This document shows, in pieces, positions 34,819-44,204 of a DNA stretch of 64,000 nucleotides. The stretch lies in contig NZ_BCXG01000015.1 in the NCBI RefSeq assembly GCF_001894985.1, forward strand, positions 61,927 to 125,926. The letters are read 5' to 3'. Every line of letters begins with the position of its first letter. Position 1 is the first letter of the stretch. The notes beneath the pieces were generated by a model, which was given only the letters and a program-made list of their open reading frames with translations, ran no database searches and had not been told where the DNA came from. Source of the stretch: Rhodococcus tukisamuensis NBRC 100609 (GTDB lineage Bacteria; Actinomycetota; Actinomycetes; Mycobacteriales; Mycobacteriaceae). The translations under genes and the position numbers were made by a program.

Positions 34819-35442
34819 ATGACACACCCAAACGCTGCTCTCACACCGCGCCACCGGCTAAAGGTCGCCCGCCTCGTCGTCGATGACGGTTGGCCGATCA
34901 GCGAAGTTGCCGCCCGATTCCAGGTCTCGTGGCCCACGGTCAAGAGATGGGTCGAGCGATACCATCCCGGCTTCGACGGCGTGCTGAAGTTCGTCTGGCA
35001 CGCGAAGCAGACTCAGGTGTATCCCGAGTTGAAACGTCTTGCCGCCGACGGGTTGATACGTGAACAAGGGGAAGGTCCACGCGGCCGCCGGCCGTACGAG
35101 ATCACCGAAGACGGCCTGACCGAGCTTCGCCAGTGGTTGACCGTCGCAGCCCCGGATCACTCATTGAGGAACGAGACCGTCCTGCGGTCCTTCGCATTGT
35201 GGCTCGTCGAGCCGGAGGAGGCACGAGAGTTCCTGTCCGGGGAGCTCGAGTACCACCGAGCGCGGCTACGTGGAATGCGAGTGCTCAAGCAGAGTCTCGA
35301 CCTGGCCAGTCCCGCTGACCGAGCAGCACTGCTCGGTTTGGAGGCAGGGATCCGACGCCTGGAGGCAATGATCTCCTGGGCCGAATGGGCAATCGAGACG
35401 GTCGCGACCTGGCCGAGCCGTGAGGAGCAGGCCTCCGCATGA
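34819..35442 (+). CDS. Chimera: IS481 transposase N-terminal HTH fused to PadR-family regulator body
   Basis: 207 residues. Residues 1-49 (PNAALTPRHRLKVARLVVDD, then GWPISEVAARFQVSWPTVKR) are the HTH head of an actinobacterial IS481-type transposase, as I know it from many such genes; no DDE domain follows. From about residue 52 the sequence is a PadR regulator (FVWHAKQTQVYPELKRLAAD, EGPRGRRPYEITEDGL) through its C-terminal dimerisation helices (LEAMISWAEWAIETVATW). The first about 25 PadR residues, including its first helix, are replaced. The frame is open throughout, with GAGGGA before the ATG. The stop overlaps the next gene by 4 bases. DNA binding may be altered or lost. Confidence 0.8.
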   Translation: MTHPNAALTPRHRLKVARLVVDDGWPISEVAARFQVSWPTVKRWVERYHPGFDGVLKFVWHAKQTQVYPELKRLAADGLIREQGEGPRGRRPYEITEDGLTELRQWLTVAAPDHSLRNETVLRSFALWLVEPEEAREFLSGELEYHRARLRGMRVLKQSLDLASPADRAALLGLEAGIRRLEAMISWAEWAIETVATWPSREEQASA

Positions 35443-36341
35443 AAGACACCTCGACAAGCATCGAACTGGAAGACGGCCGCCGGATCGGATTCGCCGAATT
35501 CGGTGACCCCACCGGCATGCCTTGCTTCTTCGTCCACGGTTACTCGTCTTCTCGGTGGATGGCGGGCTGGACCATGCCGGGCGAGCTGCTCGAGCGCCAC
35601 GCCATCCGGGTCATCGCCATCGACCGCCCGCATTACGGGCTGTCGTCACCACACCCGGCCGGCGGATTCAGGCAATGGGCCGCGGACGGGACCGCATTGG
35701 CTGAGCACCTCGGTCTCCATCGGGTGGCCGTGGTCGGCGTGTCGATGGGCGCGGGACCCGCGCTGGCGCTCAGTGCGCAACGCCCGGACCTCGTCACCAG
35801 CACAACGATCCTCAGCGGCATGCCGCCGGTCGATGCACACGAACGGTGGACCCCCGCCAACCGGGGCGACGCCCTCTATTGGCGTCTCGCGCGAAGTGCC
35901 CCGTGGCTGCTGCGGTCGCTCTGCGCCCTGACCGCATCGACGTTGGCCAAGGCGGCCGACGGGGACGCCGACAAGCTGATCGCGAGGATGGATCGCGCGC
36001 TCCCGACGTCCGACCGCCAGGTCTTCCGCTCGCTCCTCAGCAACGACGCCAGCCGCGCGGCGTTCATCTCCGATATGCGGGAGAGTTCCCTGCAGGGTGG
36101 AGCTGCCGCAGCTCGTGACCTTCGGCAGTATCTGCGACCATGGGGATTCGAGCCGGCCGACGTCCCCGGCCCTGTCCGGTTGTGGCATGGGCTCGAGGAT
36201 CCGAAGGTGCCTGTCGAGTTGGCGCGACGACTGGCCGACCGCCTCCCGCAATGCACAGCGCGGTACGTCGCTGGCGGCCACTTCTCGCCGTTTGCGCATC
36301 GCGAGGAGATCCTGGACGACCTGTCAGGCGATACCCGGTAG
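35439..36341 (+). CDS. Alpha/beta-hydrolase (epoxide hydrolase/haloperoxidase-like)
   Basis: 300 residues. Nucleophile elbow VVGVSMGAGP (Ser about 104), probable acid D in WHGLEDPKVP and histidine in VAGGHFSPF. The cap region is helical. The ATG overlaps the stop of the IS481-PadR chimera (ATGA), so it is translationally coupled and may be the original target gene of the PadR regulator. Cytoplasmic. Substrate not readable. Confidence 0.85.
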   Translation: MKDTSTSIELEDGRRIGFAEFGDPTGMPCFFVHGYSSSRWMAGWTMPGELLERHAIRVIAIDRPHYGLSSPHPAGGFRQWAADGTALAEHLGLHRVAVVGVSMGAGPALALSAQRPDLVTSTTILSGMPPVDAHERWTPANRGDALYWRLARSAPWLLRSLCALTASTLAKAADGDADKLIARMDRALPTSDRQVFRSLLSNDASRAAFISDMRESSLQGGAAAARDLRQYLRPWGFEPADVPGPVRLWHGLEDPKVPVELARRLADRLPQCTARYVAGGHFSPFAHREEILDDLSGDTR

Positions 36342-36559
36342 TAGCGGGATACCGCCGGAAGGCCCGCCGGATCATGTTGGTACGCCTCGCCCAGTCGGCT
36401 TTGTCTCAACAGCTACAGCTGAGTTTCGTCTCGACGCCCCTGTTTCCCTGGTTCCGGCCTCAACTCTCCGCGAGCGCGGCGGGTCAGGAACCCACGACCG
36501 AGCGGTGGTGACGGGCGCCTGCTTTGATCACGGGTGCGACGTCAACCCGAGGAGCCGAA
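36342..36559. other. Intergenic stretch, nothing recognised
   Basis: 218 bases between the hydrolase and the acetyltransferase. Short open frames only. The Shine-Dalgarno GAGGAG of the acetyltransferase lies at its end. Confidence 0.5.
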
Positions 36560-37207
36560 TTGTCCGCCCACCACGCCCCCGACCCCACGACCGTGCACCC
36601 GGTCGCGGGACAGCCGCGAGTCGTCCTGCTCAAACCGCTGATCGACAACCCCCTGATCGAGATCGGGGAGTACACCTACTACGACGACCCCGAGTTCGCC
36701 GAGCAGTTCGAGACGCGAAACGTGCTGCACCACTACGGTCCCGACCGACTCGTGATCGGAAAGTTCTGCGCCCTCGCCACGGGGACGACCTTCATCATGA
36801 ACGGCGCGAACCACCGGATGGACGGGGTCTCTACCTTCCCCTTCCCGATCATGGGCGGCGCGTGGGCCGAACACCTCGACCTGGTGACCGACCTGCCCTC
36901 ACGGGGCGACACCGTCGTCGGGCACGACGTATGGATGGGCGGCAACGTCACCGTCATGCCCGGCGTCCGCATCGGACACGGGGCGATCATCTCCACGGGA
37001 TCCGTTGTCACCCGCGATGTTCCCGACTACGCCGTCGTCGGCGGCAACCCTGCCGTCCACATCAAGGACCGCTTCGCCCCCGACGAGGTTCGGGAACTGC
37101 TCGCCCTCGCCTGGTGGGACTGGCCGATCGAGACCGTCACCGAGCACCTGCGGACCATCGCCTCGGGCACCGTCGCCGAGCTGGCCCTGGTCGCTCCGCA
37201 CCCGTGA
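36560..37207 (+). CDS. Vat/CatB-type xenobiotic acetyltransferase (LbH family)
   Basis: 215 residues from the TTG at 36560, chosen because GAGGAG lies 5-6 bases upstream. The left-handed beta-helix hexapeptide repeats are plain (VVGHDVWMGGNVTVMPGV, IGHGAIISTGSVVTRDV). The active-site region MNGANHRMDGVSTFPF carries the catalytic histidine of Vat and CatB enzymes, and YAVVGGNPA closes the CoA site. These enzymes acetylate streptogramin A or chloramphenicol; chromosomal members often have other or unknown substrates. Terminator follows at once. Confidence 0.88.
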   Translation: MSAHHAPDPTTVHPVAGQPRVVLLKPLIDNPLIEIGEYTYYDDPEFAEQFETRNVLHHYGPDRLVIGKFCALATGTTFIMNGANHRMDGVSTFPFPIMGGAWAEHLDLVTDLPSRGDTVVGHDVWMGGNVTVMPGVRIGHGAIISTGSVVTRDVPDYAVVGGNPAVHIKDRFAPDEVRELLALAWWDWPIETVTEHLRTIASGTVAELALVAPHP

Positions 37208-37239
37208 GCGGTTGACGGGTCCGTGGACCCGTCAACCGC
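37208..37239. terminator. Bidirectional terminator between acetyltransferase and era
   Basis: GCGGTTGACGGGTCC (37208-37222) pairs perfectly with 37225-37239 across a 2-base loop. It starts right after the acetyltransferase stop and ends 20 bases from the era stop, so it serves both convergent units. Confidence 0.8.
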
Positions 37240-37258
37240 GCACGGGCGGCGCAGCCGC

Positions 37259-38179
37259 CTAGAAGCCCAGGCGGCCCAGCTGCTTCGGGTCGCGCTGCCA
37301 GTCCTTGGCGACCTTCACGTGCAGCTCCAGGAACACCCGGGTGCCGAGCAGCTTCTCGATCTGGGTGCGGGCCTTGGTGCCGACCTCGCGCAGCCGGACG
37401 CCGCCCTTGCCGATCACGATGCCCTTCTGGCTGGGCCGCTCCACGTAGAGCAGCGCGTGCACGTCGAGCAGCTCGCCCTGCTTCTCGGTGCGACCCTCGC
37501 GCGGGATGATCTCCTCGATGACGACGGCCAGCGAGTGCGGCAGCTCGTCGCCCAGGCCCTCGAGCGCGGCCTCGCGGATCAGCTCCGCCATCAGCGTCTC
37601 CTCGGGCTCGTCGGTGAGCTCCCCGTCCGGGTAGAACGCCGGCCCGGGATCCATCTTCGACGCGAGCAGGTCGACGACGACCTCGACCTGCTCCCCCGAC
37701 GCGGCCGAGACCGGCACCACGTCGCAGTCCGGGCCCAGCAGCTTCGACAGCGCCAGCAGCTGCTCGGCGACCTTCTCCCGGCTCACCTTGTCGATCTTGG
37801 TGACGATGCCGATCAGCGTGGTCTTCGGCGCCATCTGCCGCACCTGGTCGAGGATCCAGCGGTCGCCGGGACCGATCTTCTCGTCGGCGGGGATGCACAG
37901 GCCGATCGCGTCGACCTCGGAGTAGGTGTCGCGCACCAGGTCGTTGAGCCGCTGACCGAGCAGCGTCCGCGGCCGGTGCAGGCCGGGGGTGTCGACCAGG
38001 ATCAGCTGCGAGTTCTCGCGGTGCACGATGCCGCGGATGGTGTGCCGGGTGGTCTGCGGCCGCGACGAGGTGATCGCGATCTTGCTGCCGACCAGCGCGT
38101 TGGTCAGCGTCGACTTGCCGGTGTTCGGCCGGCCGACGAAACAGACGAAGCCGGAACGGAATTCGGTCTCAGTACTCAC
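37259..38179 (-). CDS. era: GTPase Era
   Basis: 306 residues. G1 GRPNTGKST, G3 DTPG and G4 TKID are present, and the C-terminal KH domain has IVIGKGGVRLREVGTKAR. Era binds 16S rRNA 3' end and assists 30S maturation. The GTG start has GGAG 7 bases upstream and overlaps the stop of the preceding gene (GTGA). It is the last gene of the phoH-ybeY-CBS-cdd-era operon. Confidence 0.97.
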   Translation of the reverse strand: MSTETEFRSGFVCFVGRPNTGKSTLTNALVGSKIAITSSRPQTTRHTIRGIVHRENSQLILVDTPGLHRPRTLLGQRLNDLVRDTYSEVDAIGLCIPADEKIGPGDRWILDQVRQMAPKTTLIGIVTKIDKVSREKVAEQLLALSKLLGPDCDVVPVSAASGEQVEVVVDLLASKMDPGPAFYPDGELTDEPEETLMAELIREAALEGLGDELPHSLAVVIEEIIPREGRTEKQGELLDVHALLYVERPSQKGIVIGKGGVRLREVGTKARTQIEKLLGTRVFLELHVKVAKDWQRDPKQLGRLGF

Positions 38180-38583
38180 AGGTGTTCTCCATCGGTAGGG
38201 CTGTCGGGCGTCCAGCCCATGACGTGCGGTGCCGACCCGTCGGCGCGGGCGGCGATGAGTTTGACGGTCGTGGTCACCTCGGTGAGGGCGAGCACGCCGG
38301 GTTCGGCGTTCCAGACGGCCTCGACGATCTCCTGGGCGGTGCCGGTCAGGTCGGCGTCGACGACGGCGGCGGCCTCGAAGCCCTGCGCACCGCTCGACAG
38401 CGCCGCGACCACCGCCGCCTGCAGCGCGGTGAGGGTCAGCGCGTCGAGCGAGACCGGACCTGCGGCGTAGGTGCGGCCGTCGAGGTCCCGCACGGCGGCG
38501 CCCTGGCGCCCGCCGGCGCGTCCCATGGCGGCGCGGGCCAGGACCACCAGCTTGGCGTCCTCCTCGGCGAGTTGGTCACTCAT
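38176..38583 (-). CDS. Cytidine-deaminase-fold protein without zinc ligands (Rv2365c-like)
   Basis: 135 residues. The length, gene order and helix [21 protein letters not shown] resemble cytidine deaminase, but the zinc motifs (C/HAE and PCxxC) are absent: there is not a single cysteine in the protein. It is therefore unlikely to deaminate and may bind a ligand or a ribosomal partner. It overlaps era by 4 bases and the CBS gene by 8 bases, so the three are tightly coupled. Confidence 0.8.
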   Translation of the reverse strand: MSDQLAEEDAKLVVLARAAMGRAGGRQGAAVRDLDGRTYAAGPVSLDALTLTALQAAVVAALSSGAQGFEAAAVVDADLTGTAQEIVEAVWNAEPGVLALTEVTTTVKLIAARADGSAPHVMGWTPDSPTDGEHL

Positions 38584-39904
38584 GTCGGCCCCTCCCGGTC
38601 TCGGTCCGTCCACCCGGTTCGTCGTCCGGTTCCGGCAGGCGCCACGCCAGCACGGTGTTGATCCGGACCCGGCCGCGCGGGTCGCCGCCGCCCTCGGCAC
38701 GCAGCGCCAGCCCGTGGGTGTTCACCTCGGAGCCGGGCAACGGGACCCGGCCGAGTTCGTAGCCGAGCAGCCCGCCGACGGTCTCGACCTCGTCGTCGTC
38801 GATCTCGATGTCGAACAGTTCGCCGAGGTCCTCGACGGGCAGGCGCGCGGACACCCGGAAGCGTCCGTCGCCGAGCGTCTCCACCGGCGGTGTCTCGTCG
38901 GTGTCGTACTCGTCGGCGATCTCGCCGACGATCTCCTCGATCACGTCCTCGATGGTCACCAGCCCGGCGATGCCGCCGTACTCGTCGACCAGCAGTGCCA
39001 TGTGGTTGCGGTCGCGCTGCATCTCGGCGAGCAGGCTGTCGAGCGGCTTGGAGTCCGGCACGAACACCGGTGGCCGCATCACCTCCTCGACGGTGACGCC
39101 GCCGCCGCCGTCGGTGGAGTGGTAGGTCCGCGCCACCAGGTCCTTGAGGTACACCACGCCGAGCACGTCGTCGACGTTCTCGCCGATCACCGGGATCCGG
39201 GAGTGGCCGCTGCGCACCGCCAGCGACGTGGCCTGGCCGGCCGACTTGTCCGCCTCGATCCAGACCATCTCGGTGCGCGGCACCATCACCTCGCGGGCCG
39301 GGGTGTCGCCGAGTTCGAAGACGGACTGGATCATCCGGCGTTCCTCGTCGGCCACCACGCCGCGTTCCTGCGCCAGGTCGACGAGCTCGAGCAGCTCGAT
39401 CTCGGAGGCGAACGGGCCGTTGCGGAAGCCCTTGCCCGGGGTCAGCGCGTTGCCGAGCAGGATCAGCAGCCGGCTGATCGGGCTGAGCAGCACCGCCAGC
39501 GCCTGCAGGGGCATCGCCCCGACCAGCGCGATCGAGTACGCGTGCTGACGGCCCACGGTCCGCGGTCCGACGCCGATCGCCACGTAGTTGACCAGGATCA
39601 TCACCACCGCCGAGATCACCAGCGCCCAGCCGCGGCTGAGCAGGTCCAGCAGCGCGGCGGCCAGCAGCACGGTCGCGCAGATCTCCGCGGCGATCCGCAG
39701 CAGCACCACCAGGTTCACGTACCGCGGACGGTCCGAGACGACGGCCAGCAGCCGCTGCGCACCCGGGCGGCCGTCCTTGACCATCTCCTCCACGCGGGCG
39801 TGGGAGACCGTGTTGAGCGCGGAGTCGACGGCCGCGAACAGGCCGCCGACCAGGACGAGGACGACGGCCAGCAGGATCAGCCCGATGTCACCGGTCACGG
39901 ACAC
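38576..39904 (-). CDS. CNNM/CorC-type CBS-domain transporter (HlyC family, Rv2366c-like)
   Basis: 442 residues. An N-terminal DUF21 domain with about four membrane segments (to residue about 140) is followed by a CBS pair ([51 protein letters not shown]) and a C-terminal CorC_HlyC domain. Relatives move Mg2+ or regulate Co2+/Mg2+ export. The GTG at 39904 is used. Position between ybeY and era is conserved in actinobacteria. Confidence 0.92.
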   Translation of the reverse strand: MSVTGDIGLILLAVVLVLVGGLFAAVDSALNTVSHARVEEMVKDGRPGAQRLLAVVSDRPRYVNLVVLLRIAAEICATVLLAAALLDLLSRGWALVISAVVMILVNYVAIGVGPRTVGRQHAYSIALVGAMPLQALAVLLSPISRLLILLGNALTPGKGFRNGPFASEIELLELVDLAQERGVVADEERRMIQSVFELGDTPAREVMVPRTEMVWIEADKSAGQATSLAVRSGHSRIPVIGENVDDVLGVVYLKDLVARTYHSTDGGGGVTVEEVMRPPVFVPDSKPLDSLLAEMQRDRNHMALLVDEYGGIAGLVTIEDVIEEIVGEIADEYDTDETPPVETLGDGRFRVSARLPVEDLGELFDIEIDDDEVETVGGLLGYELGRVPLPGSEVNTHGLALRAEGGGDPRGRVRINTVLAWRLPEPDDEPGGRTETGRGRHE

Positions 39905-39947
39905 TCACGGCTCGCCGGGTTCGCCGAACTCCACGGTAGGCACCGCC

Positions 39948-40490
39948 TCACTGCTGGGGGCCGTCGACAAACCCGGTCTTGCCGAGCAGCCGCTGGTCTC
40001 GGGCGGCCAGCTCGGCCTCCCGCTCGGCGCGGGCGAGGTCCTCGTACCAGTCGGCGAGCAGGCTGTTCTGCAGCGCGAACATCTCCTTCTCCTCCTCCGG
40101 CTCGGCGTGGTCGTAGCCGAGCAGGTGCAGGACGCCGTGCACGGTGAGCAGGGCCAGCTCATGCGCGGTGGAGTGACCGGCCTTGGCGGCCTGGTCGGCG
40201 GCGAACGCCGGGCACAGCACGATGTCGCCGAGCATGGCGGGGCCGGGCTCCGGCGCGTCGGGCCGTCCGCCGGGCTCGAGCTCGTCCATCGGGAACGACA
40301 TCACGTCGGTGGGGCCGGGCAGGTCCATCCACCGCATGTGCAACTCGGCCATCGTGTCGAGGTCGACGAGCACCATCGACAGCTCGGCGGCCGGGTGCAC
40401 GTCCATCTGGGCGATGACGAACCGCGCGACGTTGATCAGCTCGGGTTCGGAGACGTCGATCCCGGACTCGTTGGATACCTCAATGCTCAT
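39948..40490 (-). CDS. ybeY: Endoribonuclease YbeY
   Basis: 180 residues. The metal-binding motif [16 protein letters not shown] is intact with its three histidines, and DVMSFPMDE precedes it. YbeY matures 16S rRNA 3' ends and takes part in ribosome quality control. It follows phoH with a gap of 64 bases in the same operon. Confidence 0.96.
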   Translation of the reverse strand: MSIEVSNESGIDVSEPELINVARFVIAQMDVHPAAELSMVLVDLDTMAELHMRWMDLPGPTDVMSFPMDELEPGGRPDAPEPGPAMLGDIVLCPAFAADQAAKAGHSTAHELALLTVHGVLHLLGYDHAEPEEEKEMFALQNSLLADWYEDLARAEREAELAARDQRLLGKTGFVDGPQQ

Positions 40491-40554
40491 GACAGTCGAT
40501 CTCCTCGGGCGGCCGCGTGGGTGACGGTGGTGGGGTCCAACGGACGGGGCGGCA

Positions 40555-41655
<1,101 letters not shown>

Positions 41656-41887
41656 GTGTTGGCTTCGGCCTGCTTCCCTGACTCGACGATGCCTGTGCCT
41701 GCAGTCTATCGCGGGTCCACGCGGCCACCCACCGAGTTCACCCGGCCGGGACCCGCCGCGGGCAACCGCCCGCCCCGGCATCCCGGCTCCACGCCCGCGC
41801 CTGGTCGACCACCGCCGCCTCGCCCGGCAATTCCAGTTCGTGCTCGGCCACGGACCGCTCGAGACCGGATCTCGCACCCCCCGATTG

Positions 41888-41902
41888 CTCTAGCGCTAGA
41901 GT
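41888..41902 (+). promoter_or_regulatory. Palindromic operator overlapping a leaderless -10
   Basis: CTCTAGCGCTAGAG (41888-41901) is a perfect 14-bp palindrome. Its right end forms TAGAGT (41897-41902), a TANNNT -10 whose last base is 6 bases before the GTG at 41909. No Shine-Dalgarno is present. A bound repressor, most simply the PadR protein encoded next, would cover the -10 of its own leaderless transcript. Confidence 0.65.
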
Positions 41903-41908
41903 AGTCCC

Positions 41909-43117
41909 GTGACCGACCATCTGACGGATGCCGAGCTGACCCTGCTCGGCCTCCTGAGTGAGCGCCCCCGGCACGGCTACGACCTCGACCGCGTGATCGA
42001 GGACCGAGGCATGCGGGAGTGGACCTCGTTGGGGTTCTCCTCGATCTACTACCTCCTCGACAAGCTCTCTCGCAGAGGCCTTGTCGAGCCGGAGTCCGCG
42101 GACGAGCCCCGTTCGCGGCGTGCGACCTACCGGCTCACCGAGGCAGGTCACGCGCTGGCGGCGGCGCAGACGCTCGACGCCGTCGACACCCTCACACCGA
42201 TCCGGGCGAGGGTCCTCGTCGGCATCGCCAACAGCCCGGACCTCGGCACGCCGGAGGTGACGGATCGGCTTCGCCGTCGGGCCGCGCGCCTCCGGGCGCA
42301 GCTCGACACGCTGCGCGAACGGTCGCGGGCGCAGTCGCCGCTCCCCGACCACGCGGCCGAACTCTTCCGTTACAGCGAGGCAATGATCCTGGCCGACATT
42401 CAGTGGACCGAGGATCTCGTCTCCCGACAGAAAGCCGCCGGCATGGACAAGTACGACATTAAGAAGGCGCACAAGCAGCTGTACGCACCGAACGCGAAGG
42501 CGTTCGCACTCGTCGACGTCCCGGAGCTGACATACATCGCCGTCGACGGGCACGGCGACCCGAACACGTCGCCCGCGCACGCCGCCGCCGTCGAGGCGCT
42601 CTACGCCACCGCGTACGCGATCAAGTTCGCCAGCAAGAACGCAGTGGGCCGAGACTTCGTGGTCGGGCCGCTCGAAGGTCTGTGGCGCGCCTCCGACATG
42701 CGCAGCTTCGTCACCGGCGACAAGGACGGTTGGGACTGGACGATGATGATCGTGCAGCCCGAGTGGATCACCGCGGCCGACATCGAGCGGGCGCGCGCGG
42801 AGGCCGGCGCCAAGAAGGATCTCCCCGCTCTGGACCGGCTGCGCCCGATCACCCTCGCCGAGGGGCGGAGCGTGCAGATCCTGCACCTCGGCCCCTACGA
42901 CGACGAGGCACCCACCCTGGCCCGGCTGCACGACGAGTTCATGCCCGGGCACGGACTTGCCTTCAACGGCGATCACCACGAGATCTATCTCAGTGACGCC
43001 CGCAGGACGGCTCCGGCGAAGCTCAGGACGATCCTCCGGCAACCCGTCCGGTCCGCACAGCCCGTGTCACCGTCGGGTGGGAGCGGTGACGCGCGAGAGG
43101 GGTCGCCGGATGAATGA
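41909..43117 (+). CDS. PadR-family regulator fused to a GyrI-like ligand-binding domain
   Basis: 402 residues. Residues 1-175 are a complete PadR protein (TLLGLLSERPRHGYDLDRVI, FSSIYYLLDKLSRRGLVEPE). Residues about 180-385 are a GyrI-like small-molecule domain (KAFALVDVPELTYIAVDGHG, FVVGPLEGLWRASD, QILHLGPYDDEAPTLARLH). GyrI-like domains bind drugs or cationic ligands, so this is probably a one-component drug or metabolite sensor. It appears leaderless and autoregulated (palindrome at 41888). The 3' end overlaps the following DUF2442/DMP19-like gene by 8 bases. Confidence 0.87.
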   Translation: MTDHLTDAELTLLGLLSERPRHGYDLDRVIEDRGMREWTSLGFSSIYYLLDKLSRRGLVEPESADEPRSRRATYRLTEAGHALAAAQTLDAVDTLTPIRARVLVGIANSPDLGTPEVTDRLRRRAARLRAQLDTLRERSRAQSPLPDHAAELFRYSEAMILADIQWTEDLVSRQKAAGMDKYDIKKAHKQLYAPNAKAFALVDVPELTYIAVDGHGDPNTSPAHAAAVEALYATAYAIKFASKNAVGRDFVVGPLEGLWRASDMRSFVTGDKDGWDWTMMIVQPEWITAADIERARAEAGAKKDLPALDRLRPITLAEGRSVQILHLGPYDDEAPTLARLHDEFMPGHGLAFNGDHHEIYLSDARRTAPAKLRTILRQPVRSAQPVSPSGGSGDAREGSPDE

Positions 43118-43778
43118 CCTCCGCATCGCCGAGGTCACCTTCACTGACACAGACGTCGTCCTGACCCTCGCGAACGGCGGCGTGGTGACGACGCCGCTTG
43201 TGCGGTACATCCGGGTCGAGAAGGCGACACCCGCCGAGCGCACCCGCTGGATGCACGCCGACGACGGGCACGGTGTGAACTGGCCGGAGCTCTGGGAACC
43301 CGACGACGAGGGCATGGTGAGCATCTGGGACATCCTCCAAGACCGGCTCTACGAGGCCGCGCTCGGTCGCGTGCAGCAGGCCGGCTGGGACGTGGACGCC
43401 CTGTCGCAGCGTGACCACGAGCTGGTCGCGCTGTGGCGGCTGGAGGCCGACATCAACAACGGCGGGTTCTTGCAGTTCTTCGGCAACTGGGGCGTGCGCA
43501 ACCATCTCACCGCCGTCGCCGCACTCGACCTGATCGGTGCATGCAGGGCCGCAGAGCTCGTCCGCAGGATGCATGCGGTGATCGAGCCGTACGCCGACGA
43601 GGTCGTCTCACCCGCCGACCTTCCAGGTCTGCTCACCGAGTCCGACCATGACCGGCTGCAGGAGCTGGACGAGGCCTTCTGGGAGTACCCGGACCGGCTC
43701 GCGCGGCTCGTCGTGCAGCACTACGACGCCCACACTCACGACGACGGCACACGACGATCACACGGAGGCGCGCAATGA
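43110..43778 (+). CDS. DUF2442-DMP19-like (DUF4375) fusion protein
   Basis: 222 residues from the ATG at 43110 with GAGAGGGG about 7 bases upstream. Residues 1-75 match DUF2442 (IAEVTFTDTDVVLTLANGGV, IRVEKATPAERTRWM, GHGVNWPELWEPDDEGM). Residues 90-210 match DUF4375, the family of the Neisseria DNA-mimic protein DMP19 (LVALWRLEADINNGGFLQFF, LDEAFWEYPDRLARLVVQHY). It is acidic. Neisseria DMP19 binds a transcription factor and keeps it off DNA. Direct coupling to a PadR regulator (8-base overlap) makes a similar anti-regulator role worth testing, but it is not shown. Confidence 0.75.
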   Translation: MNDLRIAEVTFTDTDVVLTLANGGVVTTPLVRYIRVEKATPAERTRWMHADDGHGVNWPELWEPDDEGMVSIWDILQDRLYEAALGRVQQAGWDVDALSQRDHELVALWRLEADINNGGFLQFFGNWGVRNHLTAVAALDLIGACRAAELVRRMHAVIEPYADEVVSPADLPGLLTESDHDRLQELDEAFWEYPDRLARLVVQHYDAHTHDDGTRRSHGGAQ

Positions 43779-43783
43779 CCGAG

Positions 43784-43871
43784 TGTTCGCATCGCGTGGT
43801 GTCCACTGCCCTTGCTCTTCGAGCAGTGTCGATACTGGTCAACACGTAAGCCCCGGCAGTGGGTGCAGAGC
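43784..43871. repeat. 88-bp direct repeat, copy 1 (operator block with ghost start codon)
   Basis: By hand alignment about 73 of 88 positions match copy 2 (45696-45783) without gaps. On the minus strand it reads as the promoter and first codons of the EthA-like gene: TTGACCAGTATCGACAC, then GTGGAC, then ATGCGAACA at 43792-43784. No such gene follows here, so the start codon is a ghost. The copy lies 17 bases before the ABM-protein start on the plus strand. Confidence 0.8.
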
Positions 43872-43887
43872 AGATGGAGCACAGGCG

Positions 43888-44172
43888 TTGATCAGAGTGA
43901 TGGTGGGAAGCACCGTGCCGACCGAACACCTCGACAGGGTTCTCGCGCTGTACGACCGGCTGGTGACCGAGACGCGGAAGGAACCTGGTTGCACGAGCTA
44001 TGAACTCCTGCAACGGGAGGACGATCCACGAGAACTGATGTTGGTCGAGGAATGGGAATCCCAGGAGCACCTCGACGCGCACACCAGGACGTCCCACTTC
44101 GTGTCCATTGTGGGGGAACTGGACCAGCTCGAACGGGCTGCACCAGCACTCATCTACAACCAGGTCTTCTAG
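43888..44172 (+). CDS. ABM-family (antibiotic biosynthesis monooxygenase-like) small protein
   Basis: 94 residues from the TTG at 43888, which gives the usual family N-terminus (M)IRVMVGS and has GGAG 8 bases upstream. The dimeric ferredoxin-like ABM fold is recognisable: DRLVTETRKEPGCTSYELLQ, ELMLVEEWESQEHLDAHTRT and SHFVSIVGEL. Members include quinol and polyketide monooxygenases without cofactor and heme-degrading enzymes. It converges with the EthA-like gene across a terminator and may work with it. Confidence 0.82.
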   Translation: MIRVMVGSTVPTEHLDRVLALYDRLVTETRKEPGCTSYELLQREDDPRELMLVEEWESQEHLDAHTRTSHFVSIVGELDQLERAAPALIYNQVF

Positions 44173-44174
44173 GC

Positions 44175-44197
44175 CGGCAGGTCACCAGCACCTGCCG
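44175..44197. terminator. Short bidirectional hairpin between ABM and EthA-like genes
   Basis: CGGCAGGT (44175-44182) pairs with ACCTGCCG (44190-44197) across a 7-base loop. It begins 2 bases after the ABM stop and ends 7 bases before the EthA-like stop. Confidence 0.6.
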
Positions 44198-44204
44198 ATG
44201 ACCC

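Noticed and set aside
34819..35442. Intact IS481 insertion sequence
   Set aside because: No DDE catalytic domain and no terminal repeats are visible around it; only the N-terminal HTH part is present, fused to PadR.
34770..37207. Antibiotic-resistance island based on the Vat-type gene
   Set aside because: The acetyltransferase is typical of chromosomal LbH enzymes; no integron, transposase or second resistance gene is present beside it.
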